Shown here in pieces: positions 42,381 to 53,640 of a stretch of 64,000 nt of DNA. This DNA is from Vanrija pseudolonga (taxonomy: Eukaryota; Basidiomycota; Tremellomycetes; Trichosporonales; Trichosporonaceae): contig NC_085851.1 of assembly GCF_020906515.1 (NCBI RefSeq), forward strand, positions 1,860,001-1,924,000. Reading direction: 5' to 3'. Both the position numbers and the translations under genes were made by a program. The notes beneath the pieces are model-generated. The model was not told the DNA's origin and searched no databases. It saw nothing but the letters and a program-made list of their open reading frames with translations. The stretch's first letter is position 1, and each line of letters opens with the position of its first letter.

Positions 42381-44342
42381 TTACTTGGCAGAGAAGCGCT
42401 GTCCCCTGCGCCAGCGACGGATACGCTCGCGCTGCCAGAAGGCGAGGGCCGCGACGATGAGCGCGACACCGACGATGACCCCAATGGCGATACCGGCCTT
42501 GGCACCGCCCGAGAGGCTGCTGCCGCACGGGAGGGCGGCGTCGCACGGCTTGCCGCCGGGCGTGGTGAACGAGTTGGCGGCAAGGCTGACATAGTACGGG
42601 TCGGCTGAGCCGTTGACGATCTGGAACGCGGCAATGCCAGGCAGGTTCGAGTTGTAGTCGAGGGCAATCTCAGTCTGGACCCAGTCGTCGCGGTAGTCCC
42701 AGAACTTGTCGCTCTTGAGCGGGCCGCCGGGCATGGCGCCGTAGAGCAAGTACGCCTCGGTCGGGGGGTCGTTGCGGATGTTGTTGAGGTTAGTGCCGCC
42801 CGCAGCGAGGGCCGAGTGCGGGTTCTCGGGCGAGTTGGGGTGCTGGCCGACAATGTACACGCGCGACATGGGGTTGTTGCCGAGGAGGTAGTCGATCTGG
42901 CCCTTTGCAAAGCTGTTGTACGCCGCCGCCTTGTCCGACGAGGACGCGAGCGGCGCGTAGCGCAGCATGAGGGTCGCGGCGGCAACGGCGGGGTTGAGCG
43001 ACGCCTCGTCCGAGTCGCCGGGGTAGTACAGCAGGCCGCCCTTGGTGAGGTAGCCCTGCTTGCCGTTGACAATGCTGTCGAGGTATGCCTCGGTCTCCGT
43101 CTGCCATCCGGTAAGGTTGGTCGAAAGACCCGCAGCCTGTGCGATACCGGGGCGCGCGTTGGCGATCTCAGCGAACAGCACAAAGGCAGCCGGCGAGCGC
43201 GAGTCCCAGTTCCACACCTGACGCTTGCCGCTGAGCGCGTACTGCTGGTAGTAGTTGTACGCGTCCTGGTAGTATCCCGACGAGTTGGTCGCAGCAGCAA
43301 GCGCGAGCGCCGCGATTGTCAGGTCGTCGCCATATCCTGAGCTCGAGTAGGCGGCCTTGATCTGCGGCACGGACTGGGAGTAAGTCGCGAGCGGGGTGGT
43401 GCCCTTTGCCGTCTTGTACAGCGACTCGGCGTGCTGGAGGAGGAGGCCAGCGTACGTGCCGTTGGCAAGCGACGCCGGCGCGTGTGCCGAGCCAGAGGTG
43501 TTCCACTGGCTGCCAGAGTACGCCAGCGAGCCGAGCGCGAACGCGGCCGCGGTCGACGCCCACGCGTCAGTGCCCGGGTGGCTCGCGTTGACGGGGTATC
43601 CCTGGCGCGGCTGGGGGATGTTCTGGTCGCCGCCCCAGTATGCGAGGTCTGCGTCGTTGCCGCCAACCTGGACGAAGAGCACGTCGTCGGAAGGGTGCGC
43701 CTTCATCAGCCAGTCGTACCCCCACCGCAGCGTGCCGTCGAGGTATGGCGTCTGGTGGGCAGCGTCATACCCCGGCCCGTAGGACAGTGCGCCCCACGCG
43801 AGGGAGAACATGGTGTAGCCGAGGGGAAACGTCGCTTTGATGTACTGCGTCATGTGTGTCAGCTCGCGCGCTCGCACGCATGCACGCACAGGCGGGCAGA
43901 CAGCAGGGGGAGGCGGTGAGATGCATGCTGCTGCTGGCTGGGCAATCTGAGATCCGATCCCAGCGCATCGCACAGCCAGCCATCCACCGTTGCCCGCCGC
44001 CTCATGCCGCCTCGCTCCGCCGCCGCACTAAGTACTCACGTCGCCCGCGTCGTACCACCCGCCCGTGAGGTCGAGGTTCCAGTCGGCGCCGTCCTGCAAC
44101 GACGAGTCGTTGCGCCATGGCACGCGGTTCCCGTACGCGCCGGCGCCGAGGCGGCCGCTGCGCTGTGCGTCGTAGAACCACAGCGTGTTGCCCAGCACTG
44201 TCGACCACTGGGCGTTGGGCGAGCCCGCCGGGCTGGCGGTTGTGCCCGACGACGCTGGGGGTGGGGAGTATGTCGGTGACGGGGAGGCTTGCGCCGCCGC
44301 GCGCGAGGCGAGCACCGCGAGTGCGAGTGTTGTGGTGAGCAT
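42381..44342 (-). CDS. GH9 endoglucanase with C-terminal membrane anchor
   Basis: Two exons (44342-44040 and 43844-42381) around a 195-nt intron, by far the longest in this neighbourhood, give 588 residues. A signal peptide (residues 1-18, [14 protein letters not shown]) is followed by a Ser/Pro linker and the GH9 catalytic domain. That domain has [14 protein letters not shown] with the Asp pair, [29 protein letters not shown], the [20 protein letters not shown] block and the acid-catalyst region [13 protein letters not shown]. Then come a Cys pair and a single transmembrane helix ([20 protein letters not shown]) with a basic tail [12 protein letters not shown] on the cytosolic side. GH9 enzymes cut beta-1,4-glucans. 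A plasma-membrane-anchored form in a basidiomycete may act on the cell's own wall or on cellulose held at the surface. Confidence 0.92.
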
Positions 44343-45054
44343 CGCTGCTGCTGTTGAAGAAGAGGGAGTGTGTGATGCCAAGTTGACAGTTTGTGATGCC
44401 AAGACTGGCGTGCACGCCGGCGACTGCGGCCGCCGCAGGTCCGAGTTTTTTTGTTTGTGGTCGGCCAGCCGGTCGTCTGCAAACGAGCCAGCAAGGGGGG
44501 ATGACGTCGCGCCTGCCGTACTCGCCCGGTGAATGCCGCACAGAGACCGGCGGCAACAGAGGCAGTGCAGGTTAGTCAGAGATCCACAGATCACATGCCA
44601 TTTAAGACATTGGGGACTCGTATGCTCGGTGGACGCGGCGGCGACTGTTGCTAGCAGCTAGCAGCATAGCTGACGACAACGCTTCGAGAACGGTTACAGT
44701 GCAATGACTTTGACTGCATGGCGTTTGTTGCTCAGCACCACCAGGCCTTATTGACCAGCCCTTATTGCCCGTCAATGGCGCCTGCGGATGACGTGCCTGG
44801 CTGGTCTTGGCCTTGGCGAGGGCTCTGGGTGACGGGCCATAGCGCCAGAGTGCCAAGAACCAACCTCGTTTCTTGTTGAAACACGCGTGGCCCTGGCGAA
44901 CCACCGCAAGCACACCACGGACCGAGCTTACTCGACTCACGCACTCACACCTCTGCATGCTCTGACTACCTGTGCTTTTCTTGTCTACGACCAAATGCAG
45001 TCTCAGTCATGCACCTCCCTGCAATGTCAGCGGTGCCCTGCCCGAACGCCAGAC
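44343..45054. other. Promoter of the GH9 gene and 3' flank of the next gene
   Basis: About 700 bp. A T6 run at 44448-44453 lies 100 bp upstream of the GH9 start. Open frames on both strands are short and unsupported. Confidence 0.5.
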
Positions 45055-47151
45055 TCACATCGCAGCATACTCGATGACGCGGAACAGCTTCTCGTCGCCG
45101 AAGAGCGCGTTGGCACCGAGTCTAGGTCGTCAGCTCGGGCTTGGCGCGCCAAATGGCAAACTCACGCGTCGACCCAGTCAGCGCCGCGCTCGACCTGAGC
45201 CGCGCCGCGTCCCGCCCATTTGCCCAGCTCGCTGTCGGGGATACCCTTGAAGAGGATCTGACGTCAGCAGATTCTTGATCGTTGGTGACACGCACAAAGA
45301 AGCGGAGGACGGCTTGGGCTGGTGGCACAATCGACAGCTCGGACGACGCCGCGATCTGCTCCTTGTCGAGAATGCTGGTCGTTAGCTGCCCGTTGGAGAA
45401 CCCAAGCTCACCGATACGCCTGCGACCCAGTCAGCGACCTCCAGGTAACACCTCACTTACAATGTTGCTGTGCCGCGTGATACTAGGGAGCCAGGAGGTA
45501 ATGATTGCCGTGCGATTCTCGATCGGCACCCCGAGGGTTGTGAGGACTCGGTCGATGTGCGCGACGAACGTCGCCTGCCCGAGGCACCAAGAGTTCACGG
45601 GGCGAATGTCGGGCCACGCTGGGGTCAGCAGTGTCGCTACGGCCACAACGAACCTGGGACGAGCGGGTCCTCGGGGCCGGCGTTCGCTGGCTTGGAGCTA
45701 GGGAGAGGCCTTCTGTCAGCAGAGCCTTTGACATGCACCCACAGGATCTCGTAGAACACGCCCTGCGCATGGGTCCCATCGAGCGAGTCCTCGATCATGC
45801 CCCCCTTGCCAACGCGCCCGAACCACCGCAGGCGCGTCTTGCCCGCCTCGGTGACCTTCTTTGCTCTGGGGTACGTGGTGAGTGCCTCCCAGCCCTTGAG
45901 AGTCACCGTAACCTCCATCTGAGCGAGTCAGCTGAGTCAGTTTTGTGGCCAGGAACCCACGCTATCCGAGTTTGGCGGCAGCAGCTCGATCCTCGGCGTC
46001 GTCGAGCTCGGCTTGAACAGGATGCGCGCAGTGGCCTTGTCGTGCACGACATCTGGGCGTGTCAGCTGGGAGGGTAGGATCCTCGAGCTACGCACACTTC
46101 ACCGGCACCTCACCAGGCTTCAGCGCCTGACCGTCGAACTTGTAGGCAAATGTGTTGGGCTGGATGTCAGCTGAGTGGTGCGGGAGGAACGCTACACTCA
46201 CCTCGACCGTCAAAGTACCGACATACTCTGCGCAGTGTCAGCAAGGTGTTTCAGCGAGGTGTTGGACCTCGAACGCACTGTTCGGAGCGGGGCCCTTGGA
46301 GAGATCACTGTCATTAGCTGCTGCCACTTCACACCGCCAACCCACCTCGCAGTCACATTACCCTTGATCTCAACTTTGGTGCTATTCGCCGCGGTCGTGG
46401 TCGCAGAGAACGGCGCCGAGCCCTTGCCTACATGTCAACTCGTCTCTGTCACCGTGCTCACCTCCTCCACCGCCTCCGCCGCCGCCCTTGGCCCCACCGT
46501 CGGCCTTGGCCTCGTCCTTCTTTTCGGGGGCAGCTCCTTGTCATCAGCACTCTTCCTTCCTCCGTCCTTACCAGCCTCACCCTTGTTGCCCCCCTTGCCT
46601 CCTCCTCCTCCGCTGCCGCCTCCTCCTCCACCGCCACCCCCAGCTCCTCCACCGCCACCACCACCTCCACCTCCGCCGCCTCCTCCGCCGCCAGCAGGAG
46701 CAGGAGGCTGGGAAGTCAGTTCCACTGTCACCTCAACTTGCGCACACACATTCCTGGGGGTGACAATCACGTCGAGGCGCGTGACGTGCTTGCCCGCACA
46801 AGCGTAGTAGAACGAGTCGTTATCCGCGCTGCTGTCAGCGGCGAACAGGCGGCATGGCACACCCACATCCAGAGGTATTCGGTAGTCGCCCAATTGCCAA
46901 TATACGCGAGCTCGCTCGCCCTGCAGCCCAGGCGCACGACGTGGTCCTTGGGGATCGTATACTTCTCAATCGCTAGGGCGAGGGCTTTCTGCGAGGGTTA
47001 GGGCGTGAGGGGGGGGGAAGGGGGGGGGGGCAGCAGAGTAGAGCCCGCTGGCAAGGCCACAACTCACGTCGTACGTCGTGGGCAGGGCGACCATGATTTC
47101 GTAGTCGTTGAGGTTGAAGAGGAGCATGCGGGGCGGGGCTTGAGTTGCCAT
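45055..47151 (-). CDS. Conserved unknown protein with polyglycine linker
   Basis: Many small exons. The start MATQAPPRMLLFNLNDYE at 47151 leads to an N-terminal domain (KALALAIEKYTIPKDHVVRL, then SELAYIGNWAIGDYRIPLD, then FYYACAGKHVTRLDVIVTP). A linker follows that is nearly all Gly in two blocks separated by a Lys/Asp/Glu stretch. The C-terminal domain contains MEVTVTLKGWEALTTYPRAK, then VNSWCLGQATFVAHIDRVL, then TAIITSWLPSITRHSNI, and a final exon ending FGDEKLFRVIEYAAM. A donor GTGCGT after RFF removes an intron and joins ILFKGIPDSELGKW. I know no family for it, though the TSWLP segment looks conserved. No signal peptide or membrane segment is visible. The number of exons in the middle is uncertain. 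Confidence 0.65.
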
Positions 47152-50100
47152 GATGTCTTGTTGTTTTGCTTGCAAGTGACCGAGTCAAAGGGTGAGAAAG
47201 GAAGGAAGAGGTGAAAGAGTTGTTGGAAAGCAGTGGGACAGTGCTGGGAGAGAAGAAATAGGTGTTGGTGGGGAATGTCGAGCTCGCCCTTGCCAGTCCT
47301 GTGGCCACCGTGTCCGCACCAAGAAGGAAGACAAAGGAGTTTCTGTCGGCAGTGAGTAGTGAGTGAGTGTGTGAGTGAGTGTGTGTGTAGGCGGCGCGAG
47401 GGGCGTCCAAGCGCTGGGCGAGCGAGCAAACAACCTTCTCGAGCTTGGACCTCGACCTCGCCGCCGGCGCGTCATTGCCAGGCCGCGCGGCGTCGGAGGG
47501 CGCGGCAGTCGTCCGTCGTCTGTGCGCACACACGGCGCCATCCAGCTGCGCGTCCTCGCTGTCGTCTGACCTCTGGGCGCCGCTTGACGTCTTGCTTATT
47601 TATGCACCGCGAGTGTGCATTTAAATAGTTAAGAAACACCAGTCAGTCGCATCAAAAGTCAGTGCGGCGTCAGCTCAGCCTGCCTGCCCCGTTACGGTCA
47701 CCACCTCGGCACCCATCCCTACCGAGCGAGCGAGCGAGCGGGTGACGACGTCCTCGGCGAGGGGCTCGGAGAATGAAGAAATTAATCGTCTAGTGCACGC
47801 CGGCTCGCTCGCAAGTCGTACGTCGTGCGAGCTGGCGTGACAGACTGCCGGTCAAGAAACCGTACATGCCAGCTGGGTGCGCGCCAACCTGTCCGCGTTC
47901 CTCGACCAGCGAGCGCTCCAGCGACCCACAAGCCATCCCGCCAGCTCCTGCCGATCGTCAGCCAGCTCCTCTCCACGCTGCCACCTTCTGTCTCCCCCAC
48001 TCTCTTCGCAATCGCCGCCACACTCTCGCACCTCGTCATGTCACAAAAAACCTACGCGTGCGTTCGTGCATTCGTGCGCCGCGACACGCCACATCCGCGC
48101 CTCCCTCCCTCCGTCCCTCGCTAGAGTGAAACGAGCTCGACGTGCGCCGCAGCGACAAGGCAGCGTCTATCCGAAACATGCCCACCTGGCTGGGTTGCGG
48201 CACCCGGCCCACCGGCCACTGAAATCGATCAAGCCACACGTTTCGCAGAAAATTCTTAATTCTTGCACGGCGTGACGGCACACGACGACGGCAGCGTGAC
48301 AGCATGTGAGCGCGGAGAGAGGGGGGCGGAGGGGCGGAGGGGGCTGGCTGCAGTTGACGACAGTCAGGCCGACTGGCCGGCCGACCTACCGACCGACCGA
48401 CGGATGCACAAGCTCACAAGCACGAGCTGAAACTTGCTCCCCCCCAGCCTCTGTTCTCGCTGCTCGGCGTTACATCCCCGCCCCTCTCGCCAGGCACGGG
48501 CCACCCAGGGCAGGCCAGAGTCACGCCGCCGTCGTCGTCGTGCGCTGGAGTCCGCGATTGGCGGCCTAGCGTCCTTGCGCCGATCTACCATGCCGGCATG
48601 GCAGAGTTTGGGGGCGTGGGCCCGCGCTCAGGAGCAAAGGTGCAAAACCCTATTATTTGCTAGCGTCGCGGGTGCCCGTCGTGGTCGTGAGGTGTAGCTT
48701 GTGGCTTGGGCCAGTTGGGTCTGGGCTTCCTGGGCATGCGGGCATTGCTTGTGGCGGCCGTTGGGGTGCGCTTGTTTGCTTTGTGGCGACGTGGCGAGGG
48801 TTGCGTGGGTGCGTGGGGTGCACACAGGGGGGGTTTGTGGCGTTTGGGGTGGCGAGAGCTGAGTGTGTGCCAGAGGTGCTTGCTGTGGGCTGATTGCGGA
48901 TGATGGCGACGACACACTGGCAAGTAGTAGGCTGGTATGGCCTCTCTGTCGTCCCCTCGAGGAGAGGGCCGTGAGCTCTTACGCTGGTCGAGTGGCAGAG
49001 TTCCAATTCTGCGTGGGGGTGGTGCTGTCGCCGGGTTTGCTGCGCGCAAGTAGTTCTGGTCGTTTGCCGCCTGTCGCTCGTTATCCGCGGGCTCGCCCGA
49101 GCCTGGTGGGGACGGACGGCCGTATCACGAGGGCAAAAGTCGCAGAGAACAGCAGCCCACGAGCGTCAAGTGGCGTTTATGGTCAAGTGGAGCACAGCTC
49201 GAGCGCCACCGAGGCCCCGAGTCTCGCCACCGACGACTGACGGTATCAGCCCCGTCGCCACTCTCAACTCACCGAGAACGCCCGCCCGCTCCGAGCACAT
49301 CGTATCGCCAGCCAGCTCGGCAATACCGCCCAGGCGGCCCGTGCGCCAGCTCGCCATCGCCCGTCATCGTCTGTCAGGCTGATGGATGGCGGCGCACGAG
49401 CCCGCGGAACGGAGATCACACGGAGATCGAGGGAGAGGGTCGAGGATCTCGTCTTGGCGCCTGTCTGGCCTGTGCGCACACACGTTGGTTGGTGGCAGGG
49501 CGGGGCGTGCGGCGTGGCGATGGGTGGGGCGCTGGGGCGCTGGCGGGGCCGGTCGGGTCGCCGGGTCGACGTTGCGTTCGCTCAGCGCCGCCCAGACATG
49601 AGTGAAGACCGCAAGCACCACGCGCGTACACAGGCTTATAATAGTCAGCTGTTGCGCCGTATGCAGCACCAACATCCGCATCCGCATTATCAGGTCCGGC
49701 GCACAAGCAAGACGTACATACGCCATGCGAGACAGAGGCTATCTTTGCATGTATCTGCAGTGTGACGCAGACGCCAATCTCGAGTCACCAGATCATCGTG
49801 TCTCCGTCCGTTCCTTGTGGCCTCGCTCGTGCCGCGTGCCGTTCGTCCCCGCTCTTCGATGCGGGGAGGGGAGCTAGCAAGCATATGTACAAGCACGCAA
49901 AAAAGCACGCTCCACCACGCGCACCGCGCCACAGCCGGACCGGCAGTGGCAGACGCCGCACGCCGCGTCTTGTGATCATGTGCACGCGCCCCGCGCACGG
50001 GCCCGCGGGTGTGGCGCACACGTGACGCCCGCCGCCCTCCCGTCGCGATACCAGCTGACTGGCAGCTGACTCGTCGCAGACTGGTCTACTTGACACGGTA

Positions 50101-50974
50101 CCGCTGTTGGCCCTGCTGGCCTGGCCTGGACCCCGTACCCGCCGGAGGAGAAGAGGTCGAGCGCATGGTGCATCTTGTTCCACGCGGTGCAAGATCCACC
50201 ACTGGTGCTGTTTGGAGCTGGAGCCGCCGGCCGCCCGCTCAGTGCTACCGACGACACGACGACGACGCCTGCAGTTGATTGCTGACGCCACTTTCTTTCC
50301 GCCCCGCGGAGACCCGACTCGCTCCCACACGCTCTCACGGTTTGTTGTTGAATGGTGCTGCTTGTGGTCATTTGGCAGGCAGGCAGACGACATGACACTA
50401 CATACCTCCACAAAGACGGTAGCCGCTCCCTCCCACCTTCCGAGAAAGGTACGCCCGCCCTCCCACTACACCCAGTTAGTACCCTTCCCATACAGCGCAT
50501 ACAGCGCCATCCTCAGCCACCCACGTCACACCCATTCCACTCCCCACTCTCCCTTTCGGCGATATTCTCGTGAGACTGAGACACTGGGAGCTCGAGCCGT
50601 TGGAAACGGGGAAAAAAGGAAAAAAGGACGCAAAACAACAAACACCCAACCACCAAACATACGCCACTGGTTGCATACGCGAGGCCGTGAGCAGTGCCCG
50701 CCGGGCCAAGTAGGTATCACCTATCCGGGAGGGTACTAGATTCCGGGGCCGGCTCGCGGCACTACACTTATACTAATGAGGAGAGACGGAGAACGACGAC
50801 GTCTAGACACGCACAGCGCGTACGCCATTATGAAAGATCAGATGTTACACTCGCCACAAGTATCAGTTGATGATGGCGAACAGGGGCGAGCTTTCGTTTC
50901 GATACACTTTGTGTGGGGGTGATGATGGGGGGAGAAGAGACAAGAGACCAGCGAGTCGATCAAGCCAAATCCCT
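47152..50974. other. 3.8 kb without a recognisable gene
   Basis: Lies between two minus-strand genes. It includes promoter sequence of the polyglycine gene (a GTGAGTGAGTGTG repeat run at 47354-47390), a (CCGA)n run at 48391-48404, and short A/T-rich islands such as 50610-50660. Open frames reach 200 codons but show only Arg/Pro/Ser-rich chance sequence. No tRNA, snRNA or transposon was seen. A non-coding RNA cannot be excluded. Confidence 0.5.
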
Positions 50975-52996
50975 CTACTCGGCAACGAGTGCCTTGGGCT
51001 TTCGGTCGCCAGGGCGGTCGCCGCCGCCGCCTCTGATGCCACCGGGCACACCGCCACCTGCCCGGTCGTCCTGGTAGTAGGGGTAGCCCGCGGGCGGTTG
51101 ACCGCCTGGGGGCATTTCACCCGTCGACGGTCTCGAGCGCTGCTCTTGCTGTGGAGAGCCGAGGAGAGCGCTGATTGCTAAAGACGAGCGGCGCTCAGCG
51201 GTTGGCGGGAGCCACAAGGGGTCTTGCCCGGGTTGACCAGGGGCGCGAGGCTCACCAGATGGGGCAGCCTCGTTGCTTGCCCTTGGATGCTTGCGCGCAT
51301 CAGCCGAATCGTCGTCAGAGCGACGCTTGCGCTGGTCGTAGCCACCAGGCGGGTACGGGTACGAGCCACCTGGAGGGGCATTGTACTGGAACGGAGAGTC
51401 GGACGCCTGGCCGTTGTAGTTGGGAGGGTAGCTCTGAGCAGGAGCAGCACCGCCAGCAGGAGGGGGCACCGACGAAAACGTCGCCGGGTGTTGCTGCGCT
51501 GGTGACTGCTGGCCATAGTAGCCTTGGCCGCCCTGCTGCGCGGGGTAGTAGTAACCTCCAGACGAGCCTGGTGGAGGCGGTCCGTAACCAGCTCCGCCCT
51601 GCGCGTGCTCAGGAGGGTATGGGTGCTGTCCGTCTGGTGGAGGTACGGACCCTTGGGGGTACAGGCTTGGGTCCGAGGGAGGGTAGCCGGCGTGCGGAGT
51701 CGGAGGCGAGGTCCAGTTCCCAGCCTGAGGAACACCAGCTGTGTCATGCATGAGTACAAAAGAACGCCCAAACGCATCAGGGGAAGCAAACTCACGGCCA
51801 TTTGACGACACGGGGCGGTAAGGGTACGCGACCTGCGACGAGTCATCCGAGCCGGCAGTGCCGGGTGGCGCATTGGCAGTCGGGGGGCGACCGTGCGACG
51901 AGGGGGGAGGTCCCTGCTCGTAGTATCCGGCGGGGTAGGGGTGACCACCGGCAGAGGAAGGAGGACGTCTGGTGAAACTGGTCAGAAAACGTTTGTTTTT
52001 GGCTGGCAACGGTGCGGTGGCAACTCACGGGTACTCGACCCAGCTTCCCGCCGTTCTAGGGCGTCCACCGTGCTCTGGAGGAGGGGCCCAGCCACCATGG
52101 GGTTGGTGGTAACCCGGACCTGAGTTGTAAATACCACCCGGTGGAATCTGAACGGGACCAGTGGGGGGGTTCTTGCTATTGCGGTCGCCGCGTGGTCGCT
52201 CGACCGCATTCTTGGGGACCTCGACAACCTCACCTCGCCGCCTCTGTTCGCGGTTGGCGCGCTGAGAGAGGGCAGCATGGACAGAGGCCAGGGAGGTGAG
52301 CATTGCTTCGTTCAACTGCGTCTGGTCGGCGTGGACGGTGGCCGCGTGCTGACGCAGGTTGTCGAGTCGAGAGAAGGCCTTGCCACAGTGGCACGGGAAT
52401 GGACGTTCTCCAGTGTGCTTGCGGACATGGCGTGCGAGGTGCTCACTGCGGGTGAACACCTTGTCACATTCGCCAAAGCCACGGCAGCGGAACATCTTGC
52501 CGCCGCTGATGCCAACTGGGACGATGGGAGCGCCTTCCTGAGTGTAGCCTGCAGTGCCGGGTCTGCTGCCGGGGCCAGCAGGAGGGCTTGGTAGGCTGGG
52601 GTCCTGGCCAGCGCCGGCGACTCCATAGTAGGGCTGAGGGGGGGCCTGCGGAGGGTAGCCGGCCGAGCCGCTCAGAGGGGTGATAGGCTGCTGAGGTGGG
52701 TACCCATGAGAGGAACCTGGCGCCGGGCCAATGTCCTGTGGGGGGTACGCATGCGAGGGTGACTGCGGGGGCACTCCATGGGGCGGGATGGCCTTGGGGT
52801 ACGGGCCACCAGCAGAGTGCAGACGCTCCGGCGACGAGGCATCAGGCGCGGGCGGGCCATGCGCAGAACCCGGAGCGGGGCGGCTGTAGTAGCCTTGGTA
52901 GGCGCGGTCGTCGGTCGGGGGGTAGGACATCGACGGATGGACTCTGTCGGTTGGGTGAGGGGGGAGGCTGAGCGGGGCGGTGGTAGTGAGGGACAT
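50975..52996 (-). CDS. C2H2 zinc-finger regulator, Usv1/Nsf1-like
   Basis: Exons 52996-52029 and 51968-50975, the latter cut by a probable 57-nt intron at 51739-51795, give about 634 residues. Two adjacent C2H2 fingers near residues 168-225 read [20 protein letters not shown] with RHVRKH, then [20 protein letters not shown] ending in H. The first has a C-x5-C and the second a tight C-x-C spacing, as in the yeast Usv1/Rgm1/Com2 and Cryptococcus Usv101 group. The rest is Pro/Gly/Tyr/Gln-rich low complexity with repeated YPP motifs, and a short conserved-looking [10 protein letters not shown] near the C-terminus. Usv-type factors control stress and wall or capsule genes; that role here is inference. 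An in-frame ATG 22 codons downstream is an alternative start. The 57-nt intron stays open if retained. Confidence 0.8.
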
Positions 52997-53620
52997 GAAA
53001 TGGCGCCTCTGGTCGCGACTAGTTGTTGGAGAGGTGTGTCTCGCTCGCAAGTGCTACGAGCGAGACTGATGCTGCTGATCGTTTGTTGCGTGCGCTGGGT
53101 CGCTGCTGCGTGTCACAAAGGGGGCAGGACACAGGTTGATGCCTGTTGACGTGTTAGTGTTTGCAGTTGTAGGATGCCGTCGGGTGGGTGAATGGGAGGC
53201 AGTGGTGACCGGATGCTGGGTGGGATTGTGATGGTATCGAGAAGGAATGGGACAAGAGGATAAGACAGAGAGGGACGACTGTTCTGTTCCTTTTGCCGCA
53301 GGGCGCGCGAGGAACACGTCCTGATCGACGACAGGTAGTGTGAATGGGTTGGGGGGCCGTAGAAGTTGAGTGTGCTGCCGCAGCCGCAGCCGTCTTTGGT
53401 TGTCGATGATGAGGATTGTGGATCAAGCCGCAAAAGCGAGAACAATAAAAGATGAAAGGGGAAAGATGAAGTCTGAAGAATGCGCCAGACGTGGTAATGA
53501 TGACTTGAAAGGAGGGGCAGCACAGCCGGCAGAGAACAAAGACGGTGTGGTGGTAAGAGTGTGGGAGCGAGCGCGTCCCACACGTCCCACACACGTCTGT
53601 CTGCGTACAGAAGAGCATCC

Positions 53621-53640
53621 GACCGACCGACCGACCGACG
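53621..53640. repeat. (GACC)5 microsatellite
   Basis: Five GACC units in the long gene-poor region. A related CCGA run occurs at 48391-48404. Confidence 0.85.

Noticed and set aside
46175-46807. Proline-repeat protein on the plus strand
   Set aside because: It is the reverse complement of the polyglycine linker of the minus-strand gene at 45055-47151, which has conserved domains on both sides.
48970-49060. Possible tRNA with a D-arm-like GGTCGAGTGGC
   Set aside because: No T arm or acceptor partner follows at a suitable distance.
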